Shown here: piece after piece, positions 9,420 to 18,156 of the stretch
How positions within the stretch are numbered: position 1 is the stretch's first letter
Layout: each line of letters begins with the position of its first letter
Assembly (NCBI RefSeq): GCF_019237615.1
Contig: NZ_JAFAGT010000039.1
Span: 1-56,085, forward strand
Source of the DNA: Roseateles sp.
GTDB lineage: Bacteria > Pseudomonadota > Gammaproteobacteria > Burkholderiales > Burkholderiaceae_C
Reading direction: 5' to 3'
Length of the DNA stretch: 56,085 nt
Made by a program: the position numbers and the translations under genes
Notes under the pieces: model-generated
What the model was told of the DNA's origin: nothing
What the model saw: the letters and a program-made list of their open reading frames with translations, nothing else
Database searches by the model: none

Positions 9420-9941
9420 ATGGCAAAGTTTCAACCCCGCGGCGCTCAGGCTGAAGGCAACGACGACGGCCTGAAGGAAAAGATGATCGCGGTCAACCGC
9501 GTCACCAAGGTGGTCAAGGGCGGCCGTACGCTGTCCTTCGCCGCTCTGACGGTGGTCGGCGACGGCGATGGCCGCATCGGCATGGGCAAGGGCAAGGCTA
9601 AGGAAGTGCCGGTTGCGGTGCAGAAGGCCATGGAATCGGCCCGCCGCAACATGGTCAAGGTCAACCTGAAGAACGGCACCATTCACCACAACGTGGTGGG
9701 CGAGCACGGTGCTGCGCACGTCATCATGGCCCCGGCACCCGCCGGTACCGGTGTCATCGCCGGCGGCCCGATGCGCGCCGTCTTCGAAGTGATGGGTGTG
9801 ACCGACATCGTGACCAAGAGCCACGGTTCGACCAACCCTTACAACATGGTCCGCGCCACGCTGGACGCTCTGAAGCGTTCCACGACGGCGTCGGAAGTCG
9901 CTGCCAAGCGCGGCAAGACGGTTGAAGAAATCTTCAACTGA
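9420..9941 (+). CDS. rpsE: 30S ribosomal protein S5
   Basis: 173 residues, including the double-stranded RNA-binding fold [19 protein letters not shown] and GIGKGKA-like residues ([18 protein letters not shown]), then [21 protein letters not shown]5 lines the mRNA entry channel and affects decoding accuracy. Confidence 0.98.
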   Translation: MAKFQPRGAQAEGNDDGLKEKMIAVNRVTKVVKGGRTLSFAALTVVGDGDGRIGMGKGKAKEVPVAVQKAMESARRNMVKVNLKNGTIHHNVVGEHGAAHVIMAPAPAGTGVIAGGPMRAVFEVMGVTDIVTKSHGSTNPYNMVRATLDALKRSTTASEVAAKRGKTVEEIFN

Positions 9942-9960
9942 TCGCTGAGCGGAGCACAAG

Positions 9961-10143
9961 ATGTCTGACAAGAAAACCGTGACGGTCAAGCTGGTGCGTA
10001 GCCCCATCGGCTGCCGCGCCTCGCACCGTGCCACCGTGGTCGGCCTGGGTCTGCGCAAGCTGAACAGCCAGAGCACGCTGGAAGACACGCCCGCCGTGCG
10101 CGGCATGATCAACAAGATCGCCTACCTGGTTCAGGTGCTGTGA
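9961..10143 (+). CDS. rpmD: 50S ribosomal protein L30
   Basis: 60 residues. [18 protein letters not shown] and [20 protein letters not shown] are the complete family signature. The TGA stop overlaps the rplO ATG by one base, so the two are probably translated together. Confidence 0.97.
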   Translation: MSDKKTVTVKLVRSPIGCRASHRATVVGLGLRKLNSQSTLEDTPAVRGMINKIAYLVQVL

Positions 10144-10574
10144 TGGAACTCAACACGATCAAGCCCGCAGAGGGCGCCAAGCACGCCAAGCGCCGTGTCG
10201 GCCGTGGCATCGGCTCCGGCCTGGGCAAGACCGCAGGTCGCGGCCACAAGGGCCAGAAGTCCCGCGCTGGTGGCTACCACAAGGTCGGCTTCGAAGGCGG
10301 CCAGATGCCGCTGCAGCGTCGCCTGCCCAAGCGTGGCTTCAAGTCGCTGACGCTGAAGTACAACGCCGAGATCACGCTGTCGGACCTGCAAGGTCTGGCC
10401 GGCGACGAGATCGACGTGTCGACGCTGAAGGCTGTCGGCCTGGTGCCGCAACTGGCCAAGTCGGTCAAGCTGATCCTGTCCGGCGCCATTGAGCGCAAGG
10501 TCACGCTGAAGGGCGTGAACGCCACGAAGGGCGCCAAGGCGGCCATCGAGGCGGCGGGCGGCTCGGTCGCTTAA
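10143..10574 (+). CDS. rplO: 50S ribosomal protein L15
   Basis: 143 residues. The Gly-rich [20 protein letters not shown] stretch and [18 protein letters not shown] are diagnostic. I use the ATG at 10143, which overlaps the rpmD stop; a GTG one codon earlier is also possible. L15 joins late in 50S assembly. Confidence 0.97.
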   Translation: MELNTIKPAEGAKHAKRRVGRGIGSGLGKTAGRGHKGQKSRAGGYHKVGFEGGQMPLQRRLPKRGFKSLTLKYNAEITLSDLQGLAGDEIDVSTLKAVGLVPQLAKSVKLILSGAIERKVTLKGVNATKGAKAAIEAAGGSVA

Positions 10575-10600
10575 TCCAGCACACAAGGAACTGATCCAGC

Positions 10601-11911
10601 GTGGCTACCAACGCGAATCAGCTGGCCAAGAGCGGCAAGTTCGGCGACCTGCGTCGCCGGCTTGTGTTCCTGCTGCTGGCTCTGGTCGTCTACCGTATCG
10701 GGGCGCATATCCCCGTGCCCGGTATCGACCCGAACCAGCTGGCCCAATTCTTCAAGGGTCAGGCCGGTGGCATCCTGAGCCTGTTCAACATGTTCTCGGG
10801 CGGTGCGCTGTCGCGCTTCACCGTGTTCGCGTTGGGCATCACGCCTTACATCTCGGCTTCCATCGTCATCCAGTTGATGACCTATGTCGTCCCGACGCTG
10901 GAGCAGCTGAAGAAAGAAGGCGAGGCCGGTCGCCGCAAGATCACACAGTACACCCGTTACGGCACGCTGGGCCTGGCGCTGTTCCAGAGCCTGTCGATCG
11001 CGCTGGCGCTGGAAGGCTCCGCCGGTCTGGTGCTGAACCCCGGTTTCGGCTTCCGCCTGACCGCGGTGTCCAGCCTGGTGGCCGGTACGATGTTCCTGAT
11101 GTGGCTGGGTGAGCAGATCACCGAGCGCGGTCTGGGCAATGGCATCTCGATCCTGATCTTCGGCGGTATCGCCGCGGGCCTTCCGGGTGCGATTGGCGGC
11201 CTGTTCGAACTGGTGCGTACCGGTGCAATGGGCTACGGCTCGGCGCTGATCGTGATCGCTCTGGTCGTGCTGGTGACCTTCGCCGTGGTCTTTGTGGAAC
11301 GTGGTCAGCGCAAGATCCTCGTGAACTATGCGAAGCGCCAGGTCGGCAACAAGGTCTATGGCGGCCAGTCGTCGCACCTGCCGCTGAAGCTGAACATGTC
11401 GGGCGTGATCCCACCGATCTTCGCGTCTTCCATCATCCTGCTGCCGACGACGGTGGTGAGCTGGTTTGCGACGGGTGACGGCCTGCGCTGGCTGAAGGAC
11501 CTGGCCAGCATGGTCAGCCCGGGTCAGCCGATCTATGTGCTGCTGTATTCCGCTGCGATCATCTTCTTCTGTTTCTTCTACACGGCGCTGGTGTTCAACA
11601 GCCGTGAGACGGCGGACAACCTGAAGAAGAGCGGCGCCTTCATCCCGGGCATCCGTCCGGGTGAGCAGACGGCCAAGCACATCGACAAGATCCTGTCGCG
11701 GCTGACGCTGGCTGGTGCGATCTACATCACGCTGGTCTGCCTGCTGCCCGAGTTCCTGACGCTGAAGTACAACGTGCCGTTCTACTTTGGTGGCACGTCC
11801 CTGTTGATCATCGTCGTCGTAACGATGGACTTCTGGGCTCAGGTACAGAGTTACATCATGAGTCAGCAGTACGAATCGCTGCTGAAGAAGGCCAGCTTCA
11901 AGCCCAACTGA
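10601..11911 (+). CDS. secY: Preprotein translocase subunit SecY
   Basis: 436 residues with a GTG start after an AAGGAA site. It shows about ten hydrophobic segments, the plug-region sequence [20 protein letters not shown] and the cytoplasmic loop [18 protein letters not shown]. SecY forms the inner-membrane protein channel with SecE and SecG. Its place between rplO and infA/rpmJ is the classical spc-operon position. Confidence 0.98.
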   Translation: MATNANQLAKSGKFGDLRRRLVFLLLALVVYRIGAHIPVPGIDPNQLAQFFKGQAGGILSLFNMFSGGALSRFTVFALGITPYISASIVIQLMTYVVPTLEQLKKEGEAGRRKITQYTRYGTLGLALFQSLSIALALEGSAGLVLNPGFGFRLTAVSSLVAGTMFLMWLGEQITERGLGNGISILIFGGIAAGLPGAIGGLFELVRTGAMGYGSALIVIALVVLVTFAVVFVERGQRKILVNYAKRQVGNKVYGGQSSHLPLKLNMSGVIPPIFASSIILLPTTVVSWFATGDGLRWLKDLASMVSPGQPIYVLLYSAAIIFFCFFYTALVFNSRETADNLKKSGAFIPGIRPGEQTAKHIDKILSRLTLAGAIYITLVCLLPEFLTLKYNVPFYFGGTSLLIIVVVTMDFWAQVQSYIMSQQYESLLKKASFKPN

Positions 11912-11971
11912 GGGTGTAGAGCTGACCGTTAACCAAGATTGATTTCGACAACCCACACCTGAACGCAGCGT

Positions 11972-12190
11972 ATGTCGAAGGACGACGTCATTCAAATGCA
12001 GGGCGAGATTCTTGAGAACCTCCCCAATGCTACGTTTAGGGTCAAGTTGGAGAACGGGCATGTCGTTCTCGGTCACATCTCCGGCAAGATGCGTATGCAC
12101 TACATCCGCATCCTCCCTGGCGACAAAGTGACCGTGGAGCTGACGCCCTACGATTTGAGTCGTGCTCGCATCGTGTTCCGGGCGAAGTGA
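11972..12190 (+). CDS. infA: Translation initiation factor IF-1
   Basis: 72 residues forming one S1-type OB fold: [20 protein letters not shown], then [20 protein letters not shown] and a closing [15 protein letters not shown]-1 occupies the A site during initiation. The start lacks a strong Shine-Dalgarno sequence; the nearest purine-rich stretch is weak. Confidence 0.97.
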   Translation: MSKDDVIQMQGEILENLPNATFRVKLENGHVVLGHISGKMRMHYIRILPGDKVTVELTPYDLSRARIVFRAK

Positions 12191-12250
12191 GCTGTTTGAA
12201 CCCCCGGGAACGCGTCAAGAGCGCATAAGAGTTAGGCCAAGGAGCAGACC

Positions 12251-12364
12251 ATGAAAGTTTCGGCATCCGTGAAGCAGATGTGCCGCAATTGCAAGATCAT
12301 CCGCCGCAAGGGCGTGGTGCGTGTGATCTGCACCGACCCGCGCCACAAGCAGCGCCAGGGCTGA
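12251..12364 (+). CDS. rpmJ: 50S ribosomal protein L36 (zinc form)
   Basis: 37 residues, [20 protein letters not shown] and onward. Cys11, Cys14, Cys27 and His32 form the zinc ribbon, so this is the zinc-containing (C+) form. AAGGAG lies 5 bases before the ATG. It is the last gene of the spc unit. Confidence 0.97.
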   Translation: MKVSASVKQMCRNCKIIRRKGVVRVICTDPRHKQRQG

Positions 12365-12398
12365 GCCCCAGCGCGCACGACAGGACTAGAGGACAACC

Positions 12399-12764
12399 AT
12401 GGCACGTATTGCTGGTATCAACATTCCGCCGCAAAAGCACACTGAGATCGGTCTGACGTCGATCTACGGCATTGGCCGTACGACCGCCCAGAAGATCTGC
12501 ACGAGCTGCGGCATCCCGTTCGACAAGAAGGTCAAGGACCTGACCGACGGCGATCTCGAGAAGATCCGCGATGAAGTCAACAAGCTGACCATCGAAGGTG
12601 ACCTGCGCCGTGAGCAGTCCATCAACATCAAGCGTCTGATGGACCTCGGCTGCTACCGCGGCTTCCGTCATCGCCGCGGCCTGCCGATGCGTGGCCAGCG
12701 TACCCGCACGAATGCCCGCACCCGCAAGGGTCCGCGCAAGTCGGCTGCGACCGGCAAGAAGTAA
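12399..12764 (+). CDS. rpsM: 30S ribosomal protein S13
   Basis: 121 residues starting [19 protein letters not shown], with the helix-turn-helix-like [13 protein letters not shown] and the signature [19 protein letters not shown]. The basic tail contacts P-site tRNA. It heads the alpha-operon genes here. Confidence 0.98.
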   Translation: MARIAGINIPPQKHTEIGLTSIYGIGRTTAQKICTSCGIPFDKKVKDLTDGDLEKIRDEVNKLTIEGDLRREQSINIKRLMDLGCYRGFRHRRGLPMRGQRTRTNARTRKGPRKSAATGKK

Positions 12765-12790
12765 GCTGCCCGAACTGAAAGAAGGTCAAT

Positions 12791-13195
12791 ATGGCAAAGG
12801 CTCCCAATAATTCGGCGGCTCAGCGCGTTCGCAAGAAGGTCCGCAAGAACGTTGCCGACGGCATCGCGCACGTCCACGCCTCGTTCAACAACACCATCAT
12901 CACCATCACCGACCGTCAAGGCGGCGCCCTGTCCTGGGCTTCGTCGGGTGGTCAGGGCTTCAAGGGTTCGCGCAAGTCGACGCCCTTCGCAGCCCAGGTG
13001 GCGGCTGAAGTGGCCGGCCGCGCTGCTCAAGAGCAGGGCATCAAGAACCTGGACGTCAAGATCAAGGGCCCCGGCCCGGGTCGCGAGTCTTCGGTGCGCG
13101 CCCTGGCTGCGCTTGGCATCCGCATCAACTCGATCTCTGACGTGACTCCGGTGCCGCACAACGGCTGCCGTCCGCAGAAGCGTCGCCGCATCTAA
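12791..13195 (+). CDS. rpsK: 30S ribosomal protein S11
   Basis: 134 residues. The core [20 protein letters not shown] and the C-terminal [17 protein letters not shown], including the Asn-Gly site that can form isoaspartate in relatives, are intact. S11 lies on the platform near the mRNA exit. A 214-bp gap with its own promoter separates it from rpsD. Confidence 0.98.
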   Translation: MAKAPNNSAAQRVRKKVRKNVADGIAHVHASFNNTIITITDRQGGALSWASSGGQGFKGSRKSTPFAAQVAAEVAGRAAQEQGIKNLDVKIKGPGPGRESSVRALAALGIRINSISDVTPVPHNGCRPQKRRRI

Positions 13196-13218
13196 GTCCG
13201 GCTCTCCCGAGCGGGATC

Positions 13219-13246
13219 TTGCAGATTCGGATGACGGTGCGATAAT
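13219..13246 (+). promoter_or_regulatory. Promoter upstream of rpsD
   Basis: TTGCAG (13219-13224) and GATAAT (13241-13246) are 16 bp apart. Transcription would start near 13253, leaving a leader of about 155 nt that begins with the strong hairpin at 13260-13294. Confidence 0.5.
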
Positions 13247-13259
13247 CGCTCGTTTTCCC

Positions 13260-13294
13260 GAAGCCGGCGGGCACTCAGGTGCCGCGCCGGCTTC
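13260..13294 (+). promoter_or_regulatory. Strong hairpin in the rpsD leader
   Basis: GAAGCCGGCG pairs with CGCCGGCTTC around an interrupted 15-base loop. Only a short CAGTCTT follows, so it is a poor terminator for rpsK. It lies at the start of the predicted rpsD transcript, where an S4-binding leader is known in other bacteria. Autoregulation is an inference. Confidence 0.45.
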
Positions 13295-13409
13295 AGTCTT
13301 GAGTCGGGTCCATGCGGGGCCGACTCATAAGCCCACCGTCCAAGCCCACAACAACACCGGCTGGACTCGCGTCAGGCAACTGGCGTCAGATTGAACAAGG
13401 ACACTCAAA

Positions 13410-14033
13410 GTGGCACGCTACCTCGGCCCCAAGGCCAAACTTTCCCGCCGCGAAGGCACCGACCTCTACCTGAAGAGCGCCCGCCGCGCCATCAGCGACA
13501 AGGCCAAGTTCGACAGCAAGCCCGGCCAGCACGGTCGTACCTCCGGTCAGCGCACCTCCGACTTCGGCCTGCAACTGCGTGAAAAGCAAAAGGTCAAGCG
13601 CATGTACGGCGTGCTGGAGCGTCAGTTCCGCCGCTACTTCGCCGAAGCCGAGCGTCGCAAGGGCTCGACCGGCGTGAACCTGCTGCAGCTGCTGGAATCG
13701 CGCCTGGACAACGTCGTTTACCGCATGGGTTTTGGCTCCACCCGCGCGGAAGCCCGTCAGCTGGTGTCGCACAAGGGCATCGTGGTGAACGGCGAGGTCG
13801 TGAACATCGCTTCCTACTTGGTCAAGGCCGGTGACACCGTCGCCGTGCGCGAGAAGGCCAAGAAGCAGCTGCGCGTGACCGAGTCGTTCAAGCTGGCCGA
13901 CTCGATCGGCCTGCCGGCCTGGGTGGCCGTCGACGGCGCCAAGCTCGAGGGCGTGTTCAAGAAGGCCCCGGACCGTGACGAGTTCGGCGCCGAGATCAAT
14001 GAATCGCTGATCGTCGAGTTGTACTCGCGTTAA
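13410..14033 (+). CDS. rpsD: 30S ribosomal protein S4
   Basis: 207 residues with a GTG start ([19 protein letters not shown]) after an AAGGA site. The S4 RNA-binding domain is [20 protein letters not shown] with [18 protein letters not shown]. It is a primary 16S rRNA-binding protein and, in relatives, the translational repressor of the alpha operon. The lone cysteines of the zinc-binding S4 type are absent. A GC-rich hairpin at about 14045-14079 follows the stop. Confidence 0.98.
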   Translation: MARYLGPKAKLSRREGTDLYLKSARRAISDKAKFDSKPGQHGRTSGQRTSDFGLQLREKQKVKRMYGVLERQFRRYFAEAERRKGSTGVNLLQLLESRLDNVVYRMGFGSTRAEARQLVSHKGIVVNGEVVNIASYLVKAGDTVAVREKAKKQLRVTESFKLADSIGLPAWVAVDGAKLEGVFKKAPDRDEFGAEINESLIVELYSR

Positions 14034-14172
14034 TGCTTCCCCCCGCCGATCGCGCCCACTCGGGCGCGGTCGGCGTTTCCTCGTCCGGGCATCACAGCCC
14101 TTCGAAGGCTCTGCCCGGCTGGTCCTCAGCCTTATCGGTGTAACGAACCGAGGGTATTGAAAGAAAGACCTC

Positions 14173-15162
14173 ATGCAAACCAACTTGCTCAAACCCAAGT
14201 CCATCAACGTGGAGCCCCTGGGCGGTCATCGCGCCAAGGTCACGCTGGAGCCGTTCGAACGCGGCTACGGTCACACCCTGGGCAACGCCCTGCGCCGTGT
14301 GCTGCTCTCGTCGATGGTGGGTTATGCGCCGACGGAAGTGACGATCGCCGGCGTGCTGCACGAGTACTCGGCCATTGACGGCGTGCAAGAGGACGTGGTT
14401 CACATCATGCTGAACCTCAAGGGCGTCGTCTTCCGTCTGCACAACCGTGAAGAAGTGACCCTGGTCCTGCGCAAGGAAGGCGAGGGCCCCGTCACCGCGG
14501 CCGACATCCAGACCCCGCACGACGTCGAGATCATCAACCCTGAGCATGTCATCGCCCATCTGTCGCAAGGCGGCAAGCTGGACATGCAGATCAAGGTTGA
14601 GAAGGGCCGCGGCTACGTGCCCGGCACGATGCGCCGCTTCGGCGACGAGCCGACCAAGAGCATTGGCCGCATCGTCCTCGACGCCTCGTTCTCGCCCGTC
14701 AAGCGCGTCAGCTATGCCGTGGAGAACGCCCGCGTCGAGCAGCGTACCGACCTGGACAAGCTGGTCATGGAGATCGAGACCAACGGCGCCATCTCGCCCG
14801 AGGAAGCGATCCGCGCCTCCGCCAAGATCCTGGTGGAACAGCTCGCCGTGTTCGCCCAGCTGCAAGGCACCGACCTGGTCGACGCCTTCGACCAGCCGGC
14901 CCAGCGCTCCAGCAGCTTCGACCCCATCCTGCTGCGTCCGGTCGACGAGCTCGAGCTGACCGTGCGTTCGGCCAACTGCCTGAAGGCCGAGAACATCTAC
15001 TACATCGGCGATCTGATCCAGCGCACCGAGACCGAGCTGCTGAAGACCCCGAACTTGGGTCGCAAGTCGCTCAACGAGATCAAGGAAGTCCTGGCTTCCC
15101 GTGGTCTCACCCTCGGCGCCCGCCTCGAGAACTGGCCGCCGCAAGGTCTCGACAAGCGTTGA
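14173..15162 (+). CDS. rpoA: RNA polymerase alpha subunit
   Basis: 329 residues. The N-terminal dimerisation domain holds [20 protein letters not shown]. The C-terminal domain, from about residue 255, holds [20 protein letters not shown] with the conserved Arg that contacts UP-element DNA and activators, then [13 protein letters not shown]. The gene order rpsD-rpoA-rplQ is standard. Confidence 0.99.
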   Translation: MQTNLLKPKSINVEPLGGHRAKVTLEPFERGYGHTLGNALRRVLLSSMVGYAPTEVTIAGVLHEYSAIDGVQEDVVHIMLNLKGVVFRLHNREEVTLVLRKEGEGPVTAADIQTPHDVEIINPEHVIAHLSQGGKLDMQIKVEKGRGYVPGTMRRFGDEPTKSIGRIVLDASFSPVKRVSYAVENARVEQRTDLDKLVMEIETNGAISPEEAIRASAKILVEQLAVFAQLQGTDLVDAFDQPAQRSSSFDPILLRPVDELELTVRSANCLKAENIYYIGDLIQRTETELLKTPNLGRKSLNEIKEVLASRGLTLGARLENWPPQGLDKR

Positions 15163-15258
15163 TTTTTTGAAAGGGTCGGGGCATTGACAGACCCCGACCG
15201 GTGCACCCGCCAGTACCTGATCCGGCTGGCGGCATTAACGAAGTGAAAGGAAAGCACC

Positions 15259-15648
15259 ATGCGTCACCGTAACGGCCTCCGCAAACTCAACCGCACCAGC
15301 GCCCACCGCGCTGCGATGCTGCGCAACATGTGCGTTTCGCTGCTCCAGCACGAAGCCATCAAGACCACGGTCCCCAAGGCCAAGGAACTGCGCAAGGTGG
15401 TTGAGCCCCTGATCACCCTCGCCAAGGAGCCCACGCTGGCCAACCGCCGCCTGGCTTTCGACCGCCTGCGTGACCGCGACATCGTCACCAAGCTCTTCAA
15501 CGAGCTGGGCCCGCGCTACCAGACCCGTCCGGGTGGCTACACCCGCATCCTCAAGATGGGTTTCCGCGTCGGCGACAACGCGCCCATGGCCTTCGTTGAA
15601 CTGGTGGATCGCCCCGAAGGCGAGACCGCTGGCGAAGCCGCCGAATAA
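15259..15648 (+). CDS. rplQ: 50S ribosomal protein L17
   Basis: 129 residues starting [20 protein letters not shown], with [18 protein letters not shown] and the C-terminal [20 protein letters not shown]. The 96-bp gap from rpoA contains a GGTCGGGG/CCCCGACC hairpin (15174-15199). This is the last gene of the ribosomal block and is followed by an intrinsic terminator. Confidence 0.98.
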   Translation: MRHRNGLRKLNRTSAHRAAMLRNMCVSLLQHEAIKTTVPKAKELRKVVEPLITLAKEPTLANRRLAFDRLRDRDIVTKLFNELGPRYQTRPGGYTRILKMGFRVGDNAPMAFVELVDRPEGETAGEAAE

Positions 15649-15670
15649 GCTCGGCCCGCGCTGATCTGCG

Positions 15671-15695
15671 AAGCCCGCCTTGTGCGGGCTTTTTT
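15671..15695 (+). terminator. Intrinsic terminator after rplQ
   Basis: AAGCCCGC pairs with GCGGGCTT around a short CTTGT loop and runs into TTTTTT. It closes the ribosomal block. Confidence 0.85.
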
Positions 15696-15759
15696 CCGTC
15701 TGCGCCCAGCGTGGGCGCACACCTACGCGTGCAGGTCCCGTCGCAAGTTGGCGACGCGT

Positions 15760-15963
15760 TGGCGCGCCACCGCGCCAGATGCTGGAGCTGCAGCGCGTGC
15801 TCGAAGAGGGCGCTGACCGCGACGGCACACGGCAACTGCTGGCCGACATGCTCGGCCCGGTGCTGATCGGCCGCGACGCCGAGAGTGGCGACACCTGGGC
15901 CGAAATAGAAAAATCCGTTGAGCGACTTGCACTCAACGGGTCTCTGATATTGGTTGCGGGGGC
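15760..15963 (+). pseudogene. 3' end of a large serine recombinase gene, copy A
   Basis: The frame reads QMLELQRVLEEGADRDGTRQ, then LLADMLGPVLIGRDAESGDT and ends in the tRNA-derived bases. It matches the end of the longer remnant at 16585-17388, but nothing recognisable as recombinase lies upstream: the rplQ terminator and unrelated bases fill the space. It is the tail of a site-specific recombinase left behind, and cannot be functional. After 15963 the sequence diverges from the tRNA. The stretch 15649-16054 holds no intact gene. Confidence 0.75.
15772..15963. repeat. 192-bp direct repeat, copy A
   Basis: Aligned by eye to 17166-17357 at a constant offset of 1394 with 6 mismatches (about 97% identity). 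It covers the recombinase 3' end, the tRNA-fMet terminator hairpin and the last 13 bases of the tRNA (TGGTTGCGGGGGC on this strand). The identity stops abruptly at 15963, as expected at an attachment-site crossover. Confidence 0.9.
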
Positions 15964-16054
15964 TCGCAACTACTCTCGGAGACGCATCTATTTCCCCAGG
16001 TGAGCCAGGCCCTGAACGGCGACAGACCAGGGCCTGCCGGGCTAATATGCACAT

Positions 16055-16285
16055 GTGCGTACCCAACTTGCCGAAGAGCTGATCCACCTGAGCCCCGCTG
16101 AGAAGCGTGAGCTGGGCGAAGCGCTGATCGCCAGCGCCGACGCCGACGCGGCCGGCCCTCGGCAGCTCACCGACGCCCAGCGCACGGAGCTGCGTGCGCG
16201 CCTGGCCCACCATCGAGCCAACCCGGGCGAGCCCGGTGTCACCCTGCAGGAACTGAAGACCAAGCTGCTCGGCGCCCGCGCATGA
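16055..16285 (+). CDS. Antitoxin of a type II toxin-antitoxin pair (addiction module family)
   Basis: 76 residues with a GTG start: MRTQLAEELIHLSPAEKREL, then LGEALIASADADA and a Leu-rich C-terminus. This resembles the short 'addiction module component' antitoxins found beside RelE/ParE toxins, which neutralise the toxin and repress the promoter. A TAATAT -10-like element at 16043-16048 would place the transcript start at or next to the GTG, so the message may be nearly leaderless. The stop overlaps the toxin start by 4 bases (ATGA), the usual coupling. Confidence 0.8.
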   Translation: MRTQLAEELIHLSPAEKRELGEALIASADADAAGPRQLTDAQRTELRARLAHHRANPGEPGVTLQELKTKLLGARA

Positions 16286-16584
16286 GCTTCAGCTTGATCT
16301 TCAAGCCGCGAGCCGAAGCGGAGATCGCCGAGGCGTTCGCGTGGTACGACCAACCGACCATCCGCCAGGGTGAGGCCTTCTTCGCTGAGCTGGAGCGGGT
16401 CGAGCGGTTCATCCGGTTGAACCCCGTGCTGTACCCCGAGGTCGATCCGGCCATCCACCGGGCCAACCTGCGCCGCTTCCCCTACTCGCTGTTCTACGTC
16501 GTGGACGGCGAGGTCATCAGCGTGTTGTCCTGCTTCCACCAGCACCGAGACCCCGGCACGCGTCCGGGTGACGGCGACGCATAG
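16282..16584 (+). CDS. RelE/ParE-family toxin
   Basis: 100 residues. The fold markers are FKPRAEAEIAEAFAWYDQ, GEAFFAELERVERFI, NPVLYPEV and RRFPYSLFYVVDGEVI, the normal pattern for the ParE/RelE superfamily. ParE members poison DNA gyrase and RelE members cut ribosome-bound mRNA; which applies is not decided by sequence. It starts inside the antitoxin stop. Its TAG is followed in the same frame by recombinase remnant codons, so the last dozen residues (HRDPGTRPGDGDA) may be junction-derived. Confidence 0.85.
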   Translation: MSFSLIFKPRAEAEIAEAFAWYDQPTIRQGEAFFAELERVERFIRLNPVLYPEVDPAIHRANLRRFPYSLFYVVDGEVISVLSCFHQHRDPGTRPGDGDA

Positions 16585-17058
16585 CTGCGGATCGTCAGCG
16601 ACGACCTCTGGGCGCGTGCCAAGGCGCGAGCGCGCCGCGGCTGCGGCCGGGGGACGCGCATCGGCGCCGGCGCCATCCCGCGCACGCTGTTCGCAGGCGT
16701 GCTGCGATGCCACGCCTGCGGCGCGGCGTTCACGGCCATCAACTCGGAGCGGTACGGCTGCAGCATCCACAAGGACCGCGGCCCCTCGGTGTGCGGGTCT
16801 GCCGTCACCGTGCGCCGGGAGGTGCTGGACCAGCGGCTTCTGGCCGAAGTTCGTGACGAGCTGCTGAGCCCCGAGTCGCTATCGATGCTGCAGCGGGAGG
16901 TCGCCGCAGCATGGGCCGACACGCAGCGGCAAACTGCTGGCGATGCAGCCACAGCGCCGCGCCAGCCCAAGGCGGTTGAGGTTGAAATTGGCCGGCTTGT
17001 GGATGCTGTCGCTGCGGTGGGCATCAGCCCGGCTCTGCAGCAGCGCCTTCGCATGGCC

Positions 17059-17088
17059 GAGGCAGAGGCAGAGGCAGAGGCAGAGGCA
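17059..17088 (+). repeat. Five tandem GAGGCA hexamers
   Basis: Five perfect copies of GAGGCA encode an alternating Glu-Ala run inside the coiled coil of the recombinase remnant. It is a slippage-prone microsatellite. Confidence 0.9.
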
Positions 17089-17165
17089 GAGCGCCTGACC
17101 CTTCTGATCAACCAGGCCCAGGGCGGGCCGGGCCAGTTGATCGGCGACGTGATGGCGCGCTACAG

Positions 17166-17344
17166 GCGCCAGATGCTGGAGCTGCAGCGCGTGCTCGAAG
17201 AGGACGCCGACCGCGACCGCACGCGGCAACTGCTGGCCGACATGCTCGGCCCGGTGCTGATCGGCCGGGACGCCGAGAGTGGCGACACCTGGGCCGAAAT
17301 AGAAAAACCCGTTGAGCGACTTGCACTCAACGGGTCTCTGATAT

Positions 17345-17357
<13 letters not shown>
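17166..17357. repeat. 192-bp direct repeat, copy B
   Basis: Partner of 15772-15963. It ends 13 bases inside the tRNA-fMet gene, the usual position for an element that integrates at a tRNA 3' end. The 1394-bp segment between repeat starts carries the toxin-antitoxin pair and could be lost by homologous recombination. Confidence 0.9.
17301..17334 (-). terminator. Intrinsic terminator of tRNA-fMet
   Basis: Read on the minus strand, CCCGTTGAG, a 9-base loop and CTCAACGGG are followed by TTTTTCT. It begins about 10 bases after the mature tRNA 3' end. The same hairpin is duplicated at 15907-15940 inside repeat copy A. Confidence 0.85.
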
Positions 17358-17421
<64 letters not shown>

Positions 17422-17433
17422 ACTGAAGCTAGC

Positions 17434-17463
17434 AGTATACAGCAATTTTGACGAAGTGGGCAA
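17434..17463 (-). promoter_or_regulatory. Promoter of tRNA-fMet
   Basis: On the minus strand TTGCCC and TATACT are separated by 18 bp, with the tRNA starting 13 bases after the -10 element. Confidence 0.6.
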
Positions 17464-17667
17464 ACTTTCTCGAACGAGGTCCAGGGATGCGCAAGCGGCC
17501 AATGTGTCTTCTCGGGATGCGGGGCTGACTCACGGCCCAAGAGCCCCACCAGGGGCGGCAGCTTCAGCGCTGGCGCCGCATGAGGTGCGCTTTGAAGTAC
17601 CTGCCATGAGCTGACAGGTATGGCGGCGCAGACTGCACGGACGATGACCTCCGGAGACGTCTGCACC

Positions 17668-18156
17668 ATGAGTACCGCCGCCACGTCGCAAGACTTCGAC
17701 TTCCTCATCGGTCGCTGGAAGGTCCGCCACCGCCGCCTGAAGGAGCGCCTGCGAGGCTGCGAGGACTGGGAGTATTTCGAGGGCCGCTGTCACATGTGGC
17801 CGTTGATGAATGGCCTGGGCAACGTTGACGACAACGTGCTCGAGTTGCCCGGCGGCACCTACCGCGCGACGGCGTTGCGTACGTTCGACCCGGCCACGCG
17901 CCAGTGGGCGATCTGGTGGGTGGACGGCCGCAACCCGCACCGCCTGGAGCCGCCGGTCGTCGGCGGCTTTGCCGACGGCGTGGGCGAGTTCCAGTGCAAC
18001 GACGAGCTGCGCGGCCAGCCCATCCGCGTGCGCTTCCGCTGGACTGCCACGGACAGCGGCCGCCCGCATTGGCAGCAGGCCTTTTCGGCTGATGGTGGCC
18101 GGACCTGGGAGGCCAACTGGGAAATGGACTTCGAACGCCTGGCCGAAGCCGCCTAG
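17668..18156 (+). CDS. DUF1579-like protein of unknown function
   Basis: 162 residues from the ATG at 17668, which has GGAG 11 bases upstream; an in-frame ATG 48 bp earlier has no ribosome site. The opening DFDFLIGRWKVRHRRLKERL and the repeated beta-strand pattern (DPATRQWAIWWVDGRN, ADGVGEFQCNDELRGQ) are typical of small lipocalin-like DUF1579 proteins. No signal peptide or catalytic motif is visible. Its stop overlaps that of the convergent kinase gene (shared CTAG). Confidence 0.7.
   Translation: MSTAATSQDFDFLIGRWKVRHRRLKERLRGCEDWEYFEGRCHMWPLMNGLGNVDDNVLELPGGTYRATALRTFDPATRQWAIWWVDGRNPHRLEPPVVGGFADGVGEFQCNDELRGQPIRVRFRWTATDSGRPHWQQAFSADGGRTWEANWEMDFERLAEAA

Noticed and set aside
15680-16003. 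A 107-codon frame after rplQ as an intact gene
   Set aside because: Only its second half resembles protein (recombinase tail); the first half crosses the rplQ terminator. Treated as a remnant.
17059-17088. CRISPR-like or regulatory repeat
   Set aside because: Pure GAGGCA hexamers without spacers, coding for a Glu-Ala coiled coil. No CRISPR array or cas gene was seen in the window.
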